Shown: positions 16,163 to 24,922 of the stretch, piece after piece
Layout: every line of letters begins with the position of its first letter
Numbering within the stretch: the first letter of the stretch is position 1
Assembly: GCA_964632545.1 (NCBI GenBank)
Contig: CAZWBQ010000006.1
Span: 1-64,000 of the forward strand
Length of the DNA stretch: 64,000 nucleotides
Direction: 5' to 3'
Source: UBA7398 sp964632545
GTDB lineage: Bacteria > Actinomycetota > Actinomycetes > Nanopelagicales > Nanopelagicaceae
Notes under the pieces: generated by a model
The model's input: the letters and a program-made list of their open reading frames with translations, nothing else
Databases searched by the model: none
What the model was told of the DNA's origin: nothing
Made by a program: the position numbers and the translations under genes

Positions 16163-17632
16163 CTACCCTCGTTCCTTTTTATGGTCCGCTAGCCGTAAAG
16201 CTTCTGATTGAGCCGATAAGAATTCTTTAAACTTCTTTTTAGAATAGTGTTTTTGGAGCTCTGATGGCGTTGATTTTATCGAATTAAAGCCCAAACGTTT
16301 AGTGGATTCGCTCAAATTCTTAGTTATTAGAGTATGAGCAAGAATTGCGGAACCACGAGTGGTGGTATCAGTATCTTCAAATCGCAAGACTTCTCTTCCA
16401 AGAGTTTTCAACCGGATTTTTTCCCAACGCTGATCATTTCCAGCATGGCCACCGAGTTTTATCAACTCGCTTGCCGAGTGGTTTAGAGCCTCTGCGCTTT
16501 CAATAACTTGCTTTTCAGCAAATGAAATACCTTCCAAGACCGATGCAGCTAAATCCGATTTATTGGTTGCCCCGCCCACACCATAAAAACCACCTTGTAG
16601 ATCTGTGCGCCAAAGTGGAGCTCGTTCACCATATATATAAGGTAAAAAGATAGGTAAATCCGAACTTTCCGAGCGCCCCGCTAAGTTGATTGCTTCATCT
16701 TGAGTGATCCCTAAGAGCGCGGAAAGCCAAGCAACGGAACTACCGCTCGATTGAGTTGGACCATAGGTAATAGCAAGCGGAGCGCAAGAATTAGGAATTA
16801 TGTAGAGTGAACCGCCATCTTTAGGTGGCGTTGTTGTTGATGCACCAACAATTGCTGATGTTCCAGTAATAATAAATGAACTTGGCTCACTCATTACGCC
16901 GAGCGCAACCATGCCGCACATTGCATCTGACCAACCAATACTTACTGGGATTCCAACAGGTAGCCCAAACTTTTTTGCAGCAGCATTGCTTACTCCGCCA
17001 CGACTTTCAAAGCCATCGCCAAGTTCTGGCATTATTTTTTGATCCCAGCCAATAAATTCTAATAAATTATTTATCGGTGCACGCGTTAAAACATTACATA
17101 TACCTTTCGAAGACCATGGATCTGAAATGGCTTTGTCAGTTAAATGCATACCCACAAAATCTTTAGGTTGGAGAACCCAACGAGTTTTTGCAACTGATTC
17201 TGGTTCATGTCGGGCTAACCAAAATAGTTTTGCAGGACAGGCGCTCGCTGACCAAGGTAGTGAAGTACCAATAATTTCAAAGGGATTTCCATATTTAGCT
17301 AGCAAATCTTCAGCTTCTTTTGTGGCACGATTATCTTGCCAAGTCATTACTGGTCGCACTGCGCTTCCAGCGCTATCAACACAAACAACTGAAGGTGTAT
17401 GCCCAGAGAGTCCGATGGAGATTACATTTCCGATTAAATCTGCGTTATTGCGCGAAATTTCAAATAACGCATCTAAATAATGGTCGGCGTTCTGTTCTGC
17501 AACTGAATTTTGATCTGTTGCTGTGGTGATCTTTACTTCAACTCGTTTTAGAATCTCGCCAGATACATCGATAAAAAGCGCCTTTACTGATGAAGTTCCG
17601 AAATCTAAACCAAGAATTAAATCTTTAGCCAA
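16163..17632 (-). CDS. FGGY-family carbohydrate kinase, xylulokinase-like
   Basis: Phosphorylates a sugar, most often a ketose, with ATP. The 489-residue protein has the N-terminal phosphate loop LGLDFGTSSVK, substrate-region WQDNRA near residue 115, the catalytic Asp in GWSDAMCG near 235, and the C-terminal KLGGHAGNDQRW adenosine motif. I start at TTG 17632, five bases after TGGAG and overlapping the stop of the dehydratase gene; an upstream frame to 17656 lacks a ribosome site. Between an enolase-superfamily dehydratase and a hydroxyacid dehydrogenase, it may act on a keto sugar or keto-deoxy acid of the same route. Confidence 0.8.
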   Translation of the reverse strand: MAKDLILGLDFGTSSVKALFIDVSGEILKRVEVKITTATDQNSVAEQNADHYLDALFEISRNNADLIGNVISIGLSGHTPSVVCVDSAGSAVRPVMTWQDNRATKEAEDLLAKYGNPFEIIGTSLPWSASACPAKLFWLARHEPESVAKTRWVLQPKDFVGMHLTDKAISDPWSSKGICNVLTRAPINNLLEFIGWDQKIMPELGDGFESRGGVSNAAAKKFGLPVGIPVSIGWSDAMCGMVALGVMSEPSSFIITGTSAIVGASTTTPPKDGGSLYIIPNSCAPLAITYGPTQSSGSSVAWLSALLGITQDEAINLAGRSESSDLPIFLPYIYGERAPLWRTDLQGGFYGVGGATNKSDLAASVLEGISFAEKQVIESAEALNHSASELIKLGGHAGNDQRWEKIRLKTLGREVLRFEDTDTTTRGSAILAHTLITKNLSESTKRLGFNSIKSTPSELQKHYSKKKFKEFLSAQSEALRLADHKKERG

Positions 17633-18833
17633 CACGGCTCCATCTAATAATTGCATCAGAGCGCTTAGTTATGCCTGGTTGAAGCGCTGTCCCTAGACCT
17701 GGCGTTGCTGGCGGAGTTAAGAATCCACTTTCATATTTAGGCAAAACAGTGACCATATCTTGGTACCAGCCATAGTAAAAAGCGCGGACCATTTCTTGTA
17801 ATTCAACGTTTGGATAAGCCACACCGAGATGGGTCCCGACAGTTAGCACAACAGGTCCAGTGCAATCATGTGGCGCAACCGGCACTCCGTAAGTTGAAGC
17901 AAGTGCAATAACTTTGGAAGCTTCCGTAATTCCGCCAACCCATCCTGGATCTAACATTAAATGGTCTACCGCTTTTGAAGATAATAATCTGTGATGATCC
18001 CAACGAGTTCCAGTAGTTTCACCAACTGTTATCGGTAAATTAATTGAGTTTTTAAGTCGGATTAGCGCATCTGTACTTTCGTTTCGAATTGGATCTTCAA
18101 ACCAAAACGGTGAGTACTCCGCAACAGCATTTGCAATAATTGTGGCAGCAGGTGTTGACCAAAGTGAGTGCATTTCTAACATTATGTCAAAATCATCACC
18201 GGCAGCTACTCGTGCGCGTTTAAATAAATCTACTGCTTCCCATAAATCTTTCTTATGAATAGTTTGGCCGCCAGATCTAATTGCAGCTTCATCAAATGGC
18301 CAAATTTTCATGGCAGTCATACCCATGGCTTTTAAACTGGCTACTAAATCTTCTGGATTGTTTAAGAATGCAAATAAATCTTCATACTCATGCTCAGTAA
18401 CAGTTCCGAGTTGAGCTTTCCGATTGCGATCAATATTTGAAGAACCTTTGGCATAGGCAGAACCTGCACATGTGTTGTAAGCGCGAATTTTGTCGCGCAC
18501 CTTTCCGCCAAGCAATTGATAAATCGGTTGACCAGTTACTTGGCCAAATAAATCCCAGAGCGCAATATCTATCGAAGATGTTGCTCGAACTGCAATCGAA
18601 GATCCATTAAAACCAATGAAGTCTTGATGTAAAACCTCGTGAATTTCATTGATATTTAGCGGGTTTTTCCCTAATAACCGCGGTGCAACACTTTCGTGTA
18701 GAAAAGTTTCTACACTCTCAACGCCAACACAATTTTCGCCAAGTCCGATTAACCCCTCATCGGTATGTACTTGTAAAAATAAGATAGCCGGAAACTCTGC
18801 CAAGCGAATCGTTTCTAACCCGGTAACTTTCAT
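17625..18833 (-). CDS. enolase-superfamily sugar-acid dehydratase (mandelate racemase/muconate lactonizing family)
   Basis: A 402-residue protein that likely dehydrates an aldonic acid to a 2-keto-3-deoxy acid. The three Mg ligands are the acidic residues in IMLEMHSLW, WFEDP and TVGETTG, and VAPHDCTGP holds the likely His base; KIWPFD near residue 180 matches a sugar-acid dehydratase subgroup. The ATG at 18833 is six bases after GGAGAG; the TTG just upstream is less likely. It heads a leftward operon with FGGY kinase, FMN dehydrogenase and YrdC-like protein. D-galactonate, L-fuconate and gluconate are all possible substrates; sequence alone does not decide. Confidence 0.8.
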   Translation of the reverse strand: MKVTGLETIRLAEFPAILFLQVHTDEGLIGLGENCVGVESVETFLHESVAPRLLGKNPLNINEIHEVLHQDFIGFNGSSIAVRATSSIDIALWDLFGQVTGQPIYQLLGGKVRDKIRAYNTCAGSAYAKGSSNIDRNRKAQLGTVTEHEYEDLFAFLNNPEDLVASLKAMGMTAMKIWPFDEAAIRSGGQTIHKKDLWEAVDLFKRARVAAGDDFDIMLEMHSLWSTPAATIIANAVAEYSPFWFEDPIRNESTDALIRLKNSINLPITVGETTGTRWDHHRLLSSKAVDHLMLDPGWVGGITEASKVIALASTYGVPVAPHDCTGPVVLTVGTHLGVAYPNVELQEMVRAFYYGWYQDMVTVLPKYESGFLTPPATPGLGTALQPGITKRSDAIIRWSRVG

Positions 18834-18887
18834 CAAAAACTCTCCGTTCAGATGTTGATTTCTGGCGCCAACAGATATACCCTCAAT

Positions 18888-18902
18888 TGTTAATTGTTAA
18901 CG
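18888..18902 (+). promoter_or_regulatory. putative operator, island regulon site 3
   Basis: TGTTAATTGTTAACG lies in the divergent promoter region between the dehydratase operon and the Ldh2-family gene. On the minus strand it overlaps a likely -35 (TTAACA) set about 15 bases before TATATC. It matches the 15-bp sites at 9321, 10230, 20677, 24849 and 38616. Confidence 0.45.
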
Positions 18903-18931
18903 ATATTGCGCTATCAGTCAAGGGGTAAACC

Positions 18932-19945
18932 GTGTCAGATCAAGTAAAAAACATTGGAGTATCACGAGCTGAAGTACTCGCAACCTCAGCGAAAATTTTG
19001 GAGAAATTCGGAACCCCTAAAAATTATGCTGATTCAGTTGCCGAGTCCTTGGTACAAGCACAAGAAGCCGGACATGCCTCCCACGGGATTATTCGATTAA
19101 TTGAGTACACCAATTCAATTGAAAAGAAAGTAATTGACCCAGCAGCAGTACCAACAATTACTCGCGAAACTGGCGGCACTGTTGTAATTGATGGACACTG
19201 GGGCTGGGGACAGATTGCATGCAAATTTGCGTTAGAAGTTGCGGCAAAAAAAGCAAAAGAATTTGGCATCAGCGCAATTTCAATTAGTTCTTGTAACCAC
19301 ATTGGTCGTTTAGGCGAATATATTGAAACACTTGCCAGCATGAATTTAATATCAATGATGTGGTGCAACGCAGATCCTGCAGTGGCTGCTTTTGGTGGTA
19401 AGGATCGATTGTTCGGCACAAATCCGCTTGCAGTAGGAATTCCATCAAATGATGTTCCAGTTGTAATTGATTTTGCAACCGCAGCTAGCGCCGAAGGAAA
19501 GTTACGAGTTGCTCGCGCAAACGGCAGCAAAATTCCATTAGGAACCGTTATTGATAAAGATGGAAATGAATCTACAAACCCCGATGACTTTTATACCGGC
19601 GGCGCGATACTTCCTTTCGGTGGCCATAAAGGCTATTGCATGAGCCTAATGATTGAGCTTTTAGGTGGCGCGCTTTCCGGAAACCATCCATCAATGAACG
19701 CTGGATATTCGCATGGTTTTGGCACCGTGTTAATTGCGATAGATCCAGATAAATTTTTTGGAACTGGATTTTTTAAGGATGAAATTTCGGAAGCAACAAA
19801 AGCAATTAGATCAACTACCCCAGCAAATCCAGAGCGTCCAGTATTAGTACCTGGCGATGTTGAAAATAACGAACGAAAAAAGAATCAAGCCGCTATCCAA
19901 ATATCAGAAGCTATCTGGACTTCGATTAAAGAACTTAGCGCTTAG
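18932..19945 (+). CDS. Ldh2-family NAD(P)-dependent 2-hydroxyacid dehydrogenase
   Basis: A 337-residue member of the malate/L-lactate/ureidoglycolate (YlbC/ComC) dehydrogenase family, a fold distinct from classical lactate dehydrogenases. AGHASHGIIRL near residue 45 carries the catalytic His, SCNHIGRLGEY near 125 the substrate site, FGTNPLAVG near 165 and FGGHKGYCMS near 230 the cofactor site. It starts with GTG after AAGGGG. Divergent from the dehydratase operon and with a shared operator, it should oxidise or reduce a 2-hydroxyacid of the same pathway. Its 3' end overlaps the convergent GntR gene by 11 bases. A paralogue lies at 38.7-39.7 kb. Confidence 0.85.
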   Translation: MSDQVKNIGVSRAEVLATSAKILEKFGTPKNYADSVAESLVQAQEAGHASHGIIRLIEYTNSIEKKVIDPAAVPTITRETGGTVVIDGHWGWGQIACKFALEVAAKKAKEFGISAISISSCNHIGRLGEYIETLASMNLISMMWCNADPAVAAFGGKDRLFGTNPLAVGIPSNDVPVVIDFATAASAEGKLRVARANGSKIPLGTVIDKDGNESTNPDDFYTGGAILPFGGHKGYCMSLMIELLGGALSGNHPSMNAGYSHGFGTVLIAIDPDKFFGTGFFKDEISEATKAIRSTTPANPERPVLVPGDVENNERKKNQAAIQISEAIWTSIKELSA

Positions 19946-20657
19946 CAACTTTCTTTTTTGGCTTTGGTTCTTCAATAAAGTGAGTTGCGACTCGGGCCAA
20001 ACCACGCTCTACATGGCCAAGTACAGTCTCTTTTGCTTTTTCAACTTGTTTTTTCCGAATAACTTCCACAAATACTTCATGGTCTGGCCCCCATTTAGGC
20101 AAGAAGACTTTATTTATTTTTCCATCTTGTGACCAGGTGTAGACCAAGAATGCATGGATTTGTGAGCGCAGCACTTCCCAAGTTTTAAATAACCGTTCAT
20201 GATGGGCTGCGGCAAATAGCGCAGTATGGAATTCTAAATCTAACCGGCTGACTTCACGAGGAGTCCGTTGTTTTTCACTTAATTTATTGTAAGTACTTAG
20301 AATTTCTTCCATCGCTTTCAAATCTGAAGAAGTAGCGTTCTTACATGCCCATTCAATCGCGAGAACTTCGAGCGCACTTCGCATTGAATAAATTTCTTGG
20401 ATGTCGGAATCGTTCCAAGATGCAACTCGGGCACCTTTATGTCGTTCAATTGTTACTAAACCTTCGCGATCTAATCGCATTAGCGCTTCACGAATTGGTC
20501 CGCGTGATACCCCCATCTGGAGCGCTAATTCATCTTCAGCTATTCGACGGCCTGGTTCTAAATCGTGAGAAATTATTGCATCGCGTAAATCATCGGTTAC
20601 GACATCGGAGAGAACTCGACGTGAAGCCAGACCTAGCCCAAGTGGTTTAAGTGCCAT
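19935..20657 (-). CDS. GntR-family transcriptional regulator, FCD subfamily
   Basis: A 240-residue repressor-type regulator. Residues 15-80 form the winged helix-turn-helix (EDELALQMGVSRGPIREAL is the recognition region), and the rest is an all-helical FCD ligand domain with metal-site residues in LDLEFHTALF, GPDHEVF and GHVERGL. The C-terminus is Lys-rich. FCD regulators bind organic or sugar acids and usually control nearby catabolic genes. A near-perfect palindrome sits 17 bases before its start, and five related sites lie at island promoters, so it is the best candidate for the regulon's regulator. Ligand unknown. Confidence 0.85.
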   Translation of the reverse strand: MALKPLGLGLASRRVLSDVVTDDLRDAIISHDLEPGRRIAEDELALQMGVSRGPIREALMRLDREGLVTIERHKGARVASWNDSDIQEIYSMRSALEVLAIEWACKNATSSDLKAMEEILSTYNKLSEKQRTPREVSRLDLEFHTALFAAAHHERLFKTWEVLRSQIHAFLVYTWSQDGKINKVFLPKWGPDHEVFVEVIRKKQVEKAKETVLGHVERGLARVATHFIEEPKPKKKVAKR

Positions 20658-20674
20658 CTACCTACTCCCATTAA

Positions 20675-20696
20675 ATTGTTGTTTGTAAACAACAAT
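20675..20696 (-). promoter_or_regulatory. palindromic operator at the GntR promoter (regulon site 4)
   Basis: ATTGTTGTTT and AAACAACAAT are perfect 10-bp arms around a two-base GT centre. Within it TGTTGTTTGTAAACA (20677-20691) matches the other island sites at the TGTT..TTGT.AAC positions. Position and symmetry fit autoregulation by the GntR protein. Confidence 0.6.
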
Positions 20697-20744
20697 AGAC
20701 CAGAAATGCAATTAGCGCATCGCGAAAGTAGTGAGTTAGCCCCT

Positions 20745-20780
20745 AAAAAAAGTCGTATTACAGTGACAAAACGGACTTTT
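20745..20780 (-). terminator. rho-independent terminator after the SDR gene
   Basis: On the minus strand, directly past the SDR stop, AAAAGTCCG pairs with CGACTTTT (one bulge) around a loop of about 16 bases and is followed by a run of seven T. This fits a terminator for the leftward E1/lipoyl/SDR operon. Confidence 0.5.
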
Positions 20781-21591
20781 AGTATTCTCCCAAAGTGCCG
20801 CCAGCGTTATATGCAAGGTTTCCGCCATCGACCGGAAGGATCGTGCCAGTGATCATCGCAGCCGCATCGCTCGCCAAGAAATGCACTGCATGCGCAATAT
20901 CTTCTGGTTCTGCCACCCGACCCATTGGAATTCCGCGAAGCAAAAGAGTAGTTAGCGCTTTAGCTTTTTCGCCTTCAGTTTCTACCCATTTGCGCCAGCC
21001 AGGAGTGTTTACAGAACAAGGCTGAATCGCATTAACGCGAATTTTTGACTTCGCCCATTCAATTGCAAGCTCGCGCGTCATTTGATTAACGCCACCTTTT
21101 GCAACGCTATATGCGAAGTTGCCGCGACCGATTGCAGAGCTACCAGCAATTGAACTTATATTTACAATGGCACCAGGCTTTTTCGCAGCAATAACCAATT
21201 TAGAAAACTCGCGCGCGTTTAAGAAATATCCAGTTAAAGAAGTTCCAATTACGGTATCCCAAATTTCAAGAGTTGTATCTTGTGGTGGGGTATGAGTCCC
21301 GGCAGCAGCGTTGTTGACTAAAATGTCGGCCATTCCAAATTCTTTTGCAACAAATTTAAAGAGCGCAATTACATCTGCTTCAACGCTCGAGTTTGCTTTG
21401 AATGTAACGGCAGAAACTCCACGAGCTTCCAATTCCGCTTTCCCGGCAGCAAGACCAACTTCGTCGATATCAGCCATAATAATTTTTGCACCATCGCCAC
21501 CGAGTTGTCGGCAAACTTCCATACCAATTCCACCAGCAGCGCCTGTTATTACAATTACTTTGCCAGCTAAACTAAATGCGTTATTACTCAT
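20779..21591 (-). CDS. short-chain dehydrogenase/reductase
   Basis: A 270-residue classical SDR: TGAAGGIG near 16-23 binds NAD(P), NNAA replaces NNAG near 92, and ISSIAG, YSVAK near 160-165 give the catalytic Ser, Tyr and Lys. A C-terminal tail of about 12 residues (YNAGGTLGEY) extends past the usual DGG end. It is the last gene of a leftward operon after 2-hydroxyacid dehydrogenase, lipoyl domain, E1-alpha and E1-beta. It likely oxidises an alcohol group of the substrate before or after the E1 step. Substrate unknown. Confidence 0.85.
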   Translation of the reverse strand: MSNNAFSLAGKVIVITGAAGGIGMEVCRQLGGDGAKIIMADIDEVGLAAGKAELEARGVSAVTFKANSSVEADVIALFKFVAKEFGMADILVNNAAAGTHTPPQDTTLEIWDTVIGTSLTGYFLNAREFSKLVIAAKKPGAIVNISSIAGSSAIGRGNFAYSVAKGGVNQMTRELAIEWAKSKIRVNAIQPCSVNTPGWRKWVETEGEKAKALTTLLLRGIPMGRVAEPEDIAHAVHFLASDAAAMITGTILPVDGGNLAYNAGGTLGEY

Positions 21592-21603
21592 AATTTTTCC
21601 TTT

Positions 21604-22590
21604 TTAGTAGGACATCACTTGTTTTATGGCTTTTGATACTTGATCCACTGAAGGAATTGCGGCTTCAGACATTGCAGGGTTTGCGCTAAGTGGTGCACGT
21701 ACTGCGCCAACTCTTACGATTGGACCCTTTAACGATTTGAAGTTGCGTTCAGAAGCAGTTGCAGCAATTTCTGCAGTGATTGAACCGAATAATGGAGCTT
21801 CATCTAGTACCACCACGCGGCCGTATTTAGTTACTGCGGCATCGATAGCGTCCTGATCAATTGGATAAAGTGTCCGTAAATCAATGACTTCTACCGATAC
21901 TCCTTCAGCTTCCAAAGCTTGTGCTGCTTTAGTAGCAGTAACTACGGAGTATCCATAAGTAATGATTGCAGCATCTTTACCAGGCTTTACAGTTTTCGCT
22001 TTACCAAATGGTACGAAGTAATTTTCATCGCCAATTTCACCACGGATACCGGATAATTTCTTATGCATTAAGAATACGACCGGATCTTCGTTACGAAGCG
22101 CAGTTTTGATTAGACCCTTAACATCCATCGGAGTTGATGGGACTGCAAGCGAAAGACCAGCAGTATGTGCAAAGAAAGATTCGAGTGAGTTGCAATGGTG
22201 AGCTCCACCAAGTGCAACACCTGAAGTTGCTCGAATTACCAACGGCACTGGTCGATCGAACATAAATCGAATCTTTGCAGCTTGGTTAATGATTTCATCC
22301 ATCGCGCCAAGTGAAAAATCGATGAAATTCAAATCAACGATTGGATGGCAGCCATACATGGCCGCGCCCATACCGGCAGCAACCATTGCAGCTTCAGAGA
22401 TAGGTGCATCTCGAACTTGTTTGAGACCAAACTCCTGCGCGATACCTTTTACTTGCGCAAAGTGGCCCCCGCGTTCTACCAAATCGGTTCCGAGAATAAA
22501 GATTTTCTTATTGCGGTTCATCTCTTCGCGCACACCGGATTGGAATGCTTCAGAGTAGGTAGGGGTAACGGCTTTTACCTCAGTTGTCAT
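21604..22590 (-). CDS. 2-oxoacid dehydrogenase E1 component, beta subunit
   Basis: A 328-residue transketolase-like pyrimidine-binding plus C-terminal domain protein, the beta chain of a heterotetrameric thiamine-diphosphate E1 (PdhB/AcoB type). RDAPISEAAMVAAGMGAAM near residue 60 carries the conserved Glu that activates ThDP, and VIDLRTLYPID and VLDEAP mark the C-terminal domain. It overlaps the alpha-subunit gene by four bases (ATGA), so the two are coupled and equimolar. The complex would decarboxylate a 2-oxoacid and transfer the acyl unit to a lipoyl group. No E2 or E3 gene accompanies it. Confidence 0.85.
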   Translation of the reverse strand: MTTEVKAVTPTYSEAFQSGVREEMNRNKKIFILGTDLVERGGHFAQVKGIAQEFGLKQVRDAPISEAAMVAAGMGAAMYGCHPIVDLNFIDFSLGAMDEIINQAAKIRFMFDRPVPLVIRATSGVALGGAHHCNSLESFFAHTAGLSLAVPSTPMDVKGLIKTALRNEDPVVFLMHKKLSGIRGEIGDENYFVPFGKAKTVKPGKDAAIITYGYSVVTATKAAQALEAEGVSVEVIDLRTLYPIDQDAIDAAVTKYGRVVVLDEAPLFGSITAEIAATASERNFKSLKGPIVRVGAVRAPLSANPAMSEAAIPSVDQVSKAIKQVMSY

Positions 22591-23573
22591 AGTTGAACTC
22601 CTAACTTTCCTGAATCTACCCCTTGGGTAACTGATGAAACCTCTGGTTCTGGTGAAGATTCGGCGAAAGCAACAGCTTCATCAATCTCTTTTCGAACTGA
22701 TGCGCGAAGTTCATCAACTTCGGCTTGGGTAGCAAATCCAGAAGAGATAACCACTTCAGTAAATTTATCGATTGGATCTTGGGTAGTTCGCCATTGGGCA
22801 ATTTCTTCTTGAGTTCGATATTGGCCTTTTTCACCTACGTTATGGCCGTAATACCTATATGTAAGTGCGTTTATAAAGGTGGGGCCTTCACCGGCAAGCG
22901 CTCGCTCGCGGGCTTCTGAAACATATTTACGAACTTCAAGAACATCTTGACCATCGATGTTGTAAGCAGGTAAGCCAAATCCAGATGCGCGTTTAGCTAA
23001 ATCTCCGCCACCAGTTACTCGACCAACAAAAGTTTCTACCGCGTATTGGTTGTTATCAACCAGAATAATTAACGGCAGCTTCCAAATCGAAGCCATATTT
23101 ATTGACTCCCAAGTTCTACCGGTGTTCATGCCGCCATCACCAACAAAACCAACTGCAATTTTCTTATCGCCAATATGTTGAATACCAAGGGCTGCACCCA
23201 TCGCAATTCCAACGCCAGCGCCAACAATTCCATTGCCACCGAAGTGTCCTTCAGTCACTTCAGCTAAATGCATCGAGCCACCACGACCATGTGATATTCC
23301 AGTCGCTTTAGTAAACAACTCAGCCATAACAGATTTTGCTGAGTAACCTTTTGCAAGAGTGTGGTGATGAGATCTATGAGTTGTTGCGATTACATCATCT
23401 TTCGCAATCGAAGAAAGTGTTCCAACAGCTACCGCTTCTTGTCCAGAAGAGTTATGCATTCCGCCCGGAACTTTTCCACGCAAACATAATTTATCTGCAG
23501 TCTCTTCGAAGTCGCGGATCACCATCATCTGACGGAGCAGAGATAGTGCAGTGGCTTTATCTAGATTAGACAT
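22587..23573 (-). CDS. 2-oxoacid dehydrogenase E1 component, alpha subunit
   Basis: A 328-residue ThDP-binding alpha chain of the AcoA/PdhA type. The ThDP motif starts GDGGMN (145-150) with N159 and follows with IILVDNNQYA; HRSHHHTLAKG (67-77) supplies active-site histidines and SHGRGGSMH (95-102) the family loop. It starts three bases after the lipoyl-domain gene and overlaps E1-beta. Acetoin dehydrogenase E1 is the nearest well-known type by size and motifs, but context here is sugar-acid catabolism. Reaction: oxidative decarboxylation or a ThDP-dependent C-C cleavage; substrate unknown. Confidence 0.85.
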   Translation of the reverse strand: MSNLDKATALSLLRQMMVIRDFEETADKLCLRGKVPGGMHNSSGQEAVAVGTLSSIAKDDVIATTHRSHHHTLAKGYSAKSVMAELFTKATGISHGRGGSMHLAEVTEGHFGGNGIVGAGVGIAMGAALGIQHIGDKKIAVGFVGDGGMNTGRTWESINMASIWKLPLIILVDNNQYAVETFVGRVTGGGDLAKRASGFGLPAYNIDGQDVLEVRKYVSEARERALAGEGPTFINALTYRYYGHNVGEKGQYRTQEEIAQWRTTQDPIDKFTEVVISSGFATQAEVDELRASVRKEIDEAVAFAESSPEPEVSSVTQGVDSGKLGVQL

Positions 23574-23576
23574 TTC

Positions 23577-23825
23577 CTACTCCACTTCGCCAGGTGCAAG
23601 CACCACAGCTATCGTATTTCCGGCAGGTACTTCTTCGTTTGCGGCATATCTATGTTTTCCAAGGACTCCAGAAGTTTCAGCTGGTAAATCTAAAGTAGTT
23701 TTATCAGTTTCAATCACAGCTACAACATCGCCGGCGTTAACTGCATCGCCCGGTTGTTTTAACCATTCAAGCAACATCGCATTATCCATCGCCATTCCAA
23801 GCGCCGGAACGAAAATCTCTTCCAT
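23577..23825 (-). CDS. stand-alone lipoyl/biotinyl domain protein
   Basis: An 82-residue protein consisting of a single lipoyl-type hammerhead domain. K42 in ETDKTTLDL is the expected lipoylation site. It has no peripheral-subunit-binding or acyltransferase domain, unlike any normal E2. It lies three bases before E1-alpha, with which it surely works as acyl carrier. The acyl-lipoyl product must be passed to an enzyme encoded elsewhere, or oxidised differently. A biotin carrier is less likely because the E-T-D-K-T motif is that of lipoyl domains and the neighbours are E1 subunits. Confidence 0.85.
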   Translation of the reverse strand: MEEIFVPALGMAMDNAMLLEWLKQPGDAVNAGDVVAVIETDKTTLDLPAETSGVLGKHRYAANEEVPAGNTIAVVLAPGEVE

Positions 23826-23844
23826 TTATATGTCTCCTTTATTC

Positions 23845-24816
23845 CTAGAATGGGCCAGCTGCGAATTTGCCATTACTTATTGATTGTTTTGTAATGAAAT
23901 TTACTGCGTCCATTAATCCCCATTCGACTAAGCGAGGTCCCGAACTCTTCGAGTACCAAGCTATGTGTGGAGAGAGCAGTAAATTTTTAGTTTTGCGAAT
24001 TGGTGCATCTTCAGCAAGCGGCTCTTTCTCGAATACATCGAGGCCAGCGCCATCTAAATGCCCACTTTCAAGTGCTTCCATTAAAGCGGCTTCATCAATT
24101 AAACCACCGCGAGAAACGTTTACTAAAATAGAACCTTTTTGCATCAACGCTAACTCACGCTTGCCAATCATGTGATGCGTTGATGGCATATAGGGAGCGT
24201 GCATGCTTATGACCTTGCACTTAGTTAGAAGTTCATCAAGATTTGTGGTCATGGTTACACCAGGGATTGCTTCAGTAACTGCTGGATCAAACCCAATTAC
24301 ATCTTTTACAAATGGTTGCATTTTCTTAATAAATGTCTGGCCAATTCGGCCACAACCGATTACGCCGAGCGTCGAATCTTGCAGCGAAGTTATTTCAGCA
24401 ATTTGGGTTGCTGGAATCCATTTACCGTTCTGTGTTGTGACTGTTGCTTGGTAAATTCCGCGATGCAAAGCTAGTGCCATAGCCGCTGCGTGATTTGCTA
24501 CTTCGTTGTATGCGTAAGTAGGTTGGAAAATAACCGGTAATTTATATTTTGCCGCAGCAACTAAGTCAATACTGTCCAAACCAACGCCGAGACGACTTAT
24601 ACATTTAACCGACTCCGGCATTTGCGAAATTTTCTCTTCAGTCATTTTATGAAGTGCAACTACAACTGCGGCGCAATCTTTAGCAGTGGCTTGTAATTCT
24701 GCGAGCGTATCAACCGGGCCAAAAACAACGTCAAAATCGAATTTTTCTGCAACAGTAGTTGCCCAAGTCGGATCAGCTAGCGCGCCTTCTGCTATGGCAA
24801 TTTTGACTTTAGGCAT
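23845..24816 (-). CDS. D-isomer-specific 2-hydroxyacid dehydrogenase
   Basis: A 323-residue NAD-dependent dehydrogenase of the phosphoglycerate/glyoxylate reductase family. GCGRIG (154-159) is the nucleotide loop; the catalytic Arg is in VSRGG (about 234), Glu in VFEKEP (about 263) and His in SPHIAW (about 282). GAGGAG precedes the start. It heads the leftward operon lipoyl-E1alpha-E1beta-SDR, so it probably makes the 2-oxoacid used by the E1 enzyme from a D-2-hydroxyacid. A -35 TTGTAT and -10 TATCCG, 18 apart, lie upstream and overlap regulon site 5. Confidence 0.85.
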   Translation of the reverse strand: MPKVKIAIAEGALADPTWATTVAEKFDFDVVFGPVDTLAELQATAKDCAAVVVALHKMTEEKISQMPESVKCISRLGVGLDSIDLVAAAKYKLPVIFQPTYAYNEVANHAAAMALALHRGIYQATVTTQNGKWIPATQIAEITSLQDSTLGVIGCGRIGQTFIKKMQPFVKDVIGFDPAVTEAIPGVTMTTNLDELLTKCKVISMHAPYMPSTHHMIGKRELALMQKGSILVNVSRGGLIDEAALMEALESGHLDGAGLDVFEKEPLAEDAPIRKTKNLLLSPHIAWYSKSSGPRLVEWGLMDAVNFITKQSISNGKFAAGPF

Positions 24817-24848
24817 CGATTTCTCCTCGGATAGGCTCAGGGGTTTAC

Positions 24849-24863
24849 TGTATACAATTACCC
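24849..24863 (-). promoter_or_regulatory. putative operator, island regulon site 5
   Basis: Read on the minus strand, GGGTAATTGTATACA agrees with TGTTAATTGTTAACG (site 3) at ten of fifteen positions. It overlaps the -35 of the leftward 2-hydroxyacid dehydrogenase operon and lies in the divergent region before the FAH-family operon. The centre TGTATACA is itself palindromic, typical of GntR operators. Confidence 0.4.
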
Positions 24864-24922
24864 ATCAGAGGGGTAGTGTTTAGCCCTATCAATATTGCCA
24901 AGCTCAAAAGAGAGGGAAAATC

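Noticed and set aside
21604..23825. Complete pyruvate or acetoin dehydrogenase complex
   Set aside because: No acyltransferase E2 and no E3 gene; only a lone lipoyl domain.
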